This document shows, piece after piece, positions 32,214-33,134 of a stretch of DNA of 33,134 nt. Made by a program: the position numbers and the translations under genes. Numbering within the stretch: the first letter of the stretch is position 1; each line of letters opens with the position of its first letter. The DNA is taken from NCBI GenBank assembly GCA_021852345.1, contig JAJZNL010000003.1:1-33134 (forward strand), in the 5' to 3' direction. The stretch comes from Actinomycetes bacterium (GTDB taxonomy: Bacteria; Actinomycetota; Acidimicrobiia; Acidimicrobiales; JABEUL01). The notes below the pieces were generated by a model. That model was given only the letters and a program-made list of their open reading frames with translations. It was not told the origin of the DNA and did no database searches.

Positions 32214-32975
32214 ATGAACAATTTTAATAATTTCAAAAAAATTCGAGAAGGGCTTCAGGAAAATATTACCGATGGAGGTAGTTTTGATGGATCAAAACCA
32301 GCTGAGTTAAATGCCGCTCAGTCCGAGAGGTTGAACTTTCTTAAACAGGTTAGATCTGGACAGGTTGACGTCGGAAAGTTTCAAAATCTGAGTTTTGTTG
32401 CAGCTCAAGCTCTGCGAGACAGTAAACCTGCTAATGGATCTTTCTTTAAAACATCAAAAATAGTGATGGCAGGTTGCGCAGTTTTGTTTTTAATGTTAGC
32501 TGGTACACTGTCAGCCGCCGCTACAGATAGCTTGCCTTCAAGTTTTCAATCTCATCTGGCAAATATTTTAAAAAATGTGGGAATACAACTACCACAACCT
32601 CCGACACAACCTACAGTACCTACAAATCCATCTAATACATCGTTGGTGAATCCCTCAACTACTAGAGGGAAGGGACTTTGCTCTGAGTCACCCCATCAGA
32701 GTCGTCCGAGCCGACCTTGTAAAAGTCAAAGTTCCAATTCTAATAGAGCTAACAATGGTAGTAATAATACGAGCACGTCAAAAGGACAAAATTCCAATAA
32801 TTCTTCAAACGGATCTTCGGGTTCAGATACGCAAACGAGTTCTAACTCTGGAAGCCAAAGCAGTGGGTCCACATCCTCTTTGACGTGTATGACGTTGCCG
32901 TCAAATTCAAAAAATAGCGGTTCAGTTGTTCCGCCGTCTGTTGCAAATTCTAATGCCACTTGTGGCAGTCATTGA
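32214..32975 (+). CDS. Single-span membrane protein with Ser/Asn/Gly-rich tail, probable sigma-factor partner
   Basis: A 253-aa protein: an N-terminal cytoplasmic region of about 80 residues, one span near 82-104 (KIVMAGCAVLFLMLAGTLSA), then a short ordered segment DSLPSSFQSHLANILKNVGI ending QLPQPP. This LPxxxQ...L..VGIxxP pattern is, from memory, frequent in actinobacterial membrane proteins encoded beside ECF sigma factors. The remaining 120 residues are low complexity (Ser, Asn, Gly, Thr) with four Cys (GLCSES, RPCKSQ, LTCMTL, ATCGSH). No zinc anti-sigma motif is seen. No ribosome site precedes the ATG; TTGTACTAA stands 19 bases before it, exactly as in the leaderless tetR promoter at 18691. 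Its function is inferred from location and architecture. Confidence 0.7.
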   Translation: MNNFNNFKKIREGLQENITDGGSFDGSKPAELNAAQSERLNFLKQVRSGQVDVGKFQNLSFVAAQALRDSKPANGSFFKTSKIVMAGCAVLFLMLAGTLSAAATDSLPSSFQSHLANILKNVGIQLPQPPTQPTVPTNPSNTSLVNPSTTRGKGLCSESPHQSRPSRPCKSQSSNSNRANNGSNNTSTSKGQNSNNSSNGSSGSDTQTSSNSGSQSSGSTSSLTCMTLPSNSKNSGSVVPPSVANSNATCGSH

Positions 32976-33134
32976 TTGAATTTATGAGTTAAGAGGTTTA
33001 TTTTATAACCTAACTTCAACTCCGAATTGCAACACTAGTAATGTCACTAGTATAGCTTAGCTGTATTGAATTATGTACTTCATATGGAGACCTATATCCT
33101 AGGCATTTTCTTGGTCTGTGATTCAGTTCGTTTG
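32976..33134. other. Window end, no gene seen
   Basis: AT-rich sequence with only a weak AGGTT/AACCT inverted repeat near 32991-33010 and the repeat ACTAGT (twice around 33034-33053). No coding or RNA gene could be supported before the window ends. Confidence 0.35.

Noticed and set aside
32726..32959. 77-aa Leu/Glu-rich ORF on the minus strand
   Set aside because: Antisense shadow of the Ser/Asn-rich tail of the second sigma partner.
1..33134. CRISPR arrays, insertion sequences, prophage or attachment sites
   Set aside because: No regularly spaced repeats, transposase, integrase or phage genes were seen; tRNA genes have no flanking duplicated 3' ends.

Overview
The window looks like chromosomal core DNA of an AT-rich member of the Actinomycetota, most likely an Acidimicrobiia-like lineage (class placement is inference). 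The signs are: the DUF4129 / DUF4350 / MoxR / DUF58 / SpoIIM / RDD cluster; a type II (beta-Grasp) glutamine synthetase of actinobacterial type; a SigE-family sigma factor; an SOS box of the TCGAAC-N4-GTTCGA type before recA; frequent GTG/TTG starts; and several genes that appear leaderless. There is no insertion sequence, prophage, CRISPR array or rRNA.

Layout. 1-1740: a small gene broken by an in-frame TAG, a 61-aa ORF abutting it, and a lipoprotein with seven cysteine-paired repeats (probable seven-bladed propeller). 1950-3103: tRNA-Ser(GCU) and a serine hydrolase. 3107-10670: membrane/AAA+ cluster. Five genes run leftward (GPDPase-membrane-like, DUF4129, DUF4350, MoxR, DUF58), then SpoIIM points the other way and RDD leftward again. 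10812-11357: two tRNA-Arg genes. 11677-12850: SigE-like sigma factor plus a Ser/Thr-rich single-span membrane protein. 13445-14449: glnII behind a long leader, closed by a strong terminator. 14714-16568: DrrAB-type ABC exporter. 16651-20711: beta-lactamase-fold hydrolase, two related TetR regulators and a diiron ferritin-like protein.

20929-30060 is a housekeeping stretch on the plus strand: dapA, RNase J, ftsK, thrB, a three-span membrane protein with a translationally coupled upstream mini-ORF, a galT-family gene and recA with an SOS promoter. 30310-30950 is a decayed lipoprotein gene with three single-base frameshifts. 31426-32975 is a second ECF sigma factor with its own membrane partner carrying a Ser/Asn-rich tail.

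Functionally the window mixes envelope biology (MoxR-type chaperone cluster, exporter, secreted low-complexity proteins, two sigma/membrane-protein pairs), amino-acid and nitrogen metabolism (GSII, DapA, ThrB), and DNA/RNA maintenance (RecA, FtsK, RNase J). The least described parts are the two sigma/tail-protein pairs, the seven-repeat lipoprotein, the TetR/TetR/diiron module and several untranslated-region structures.
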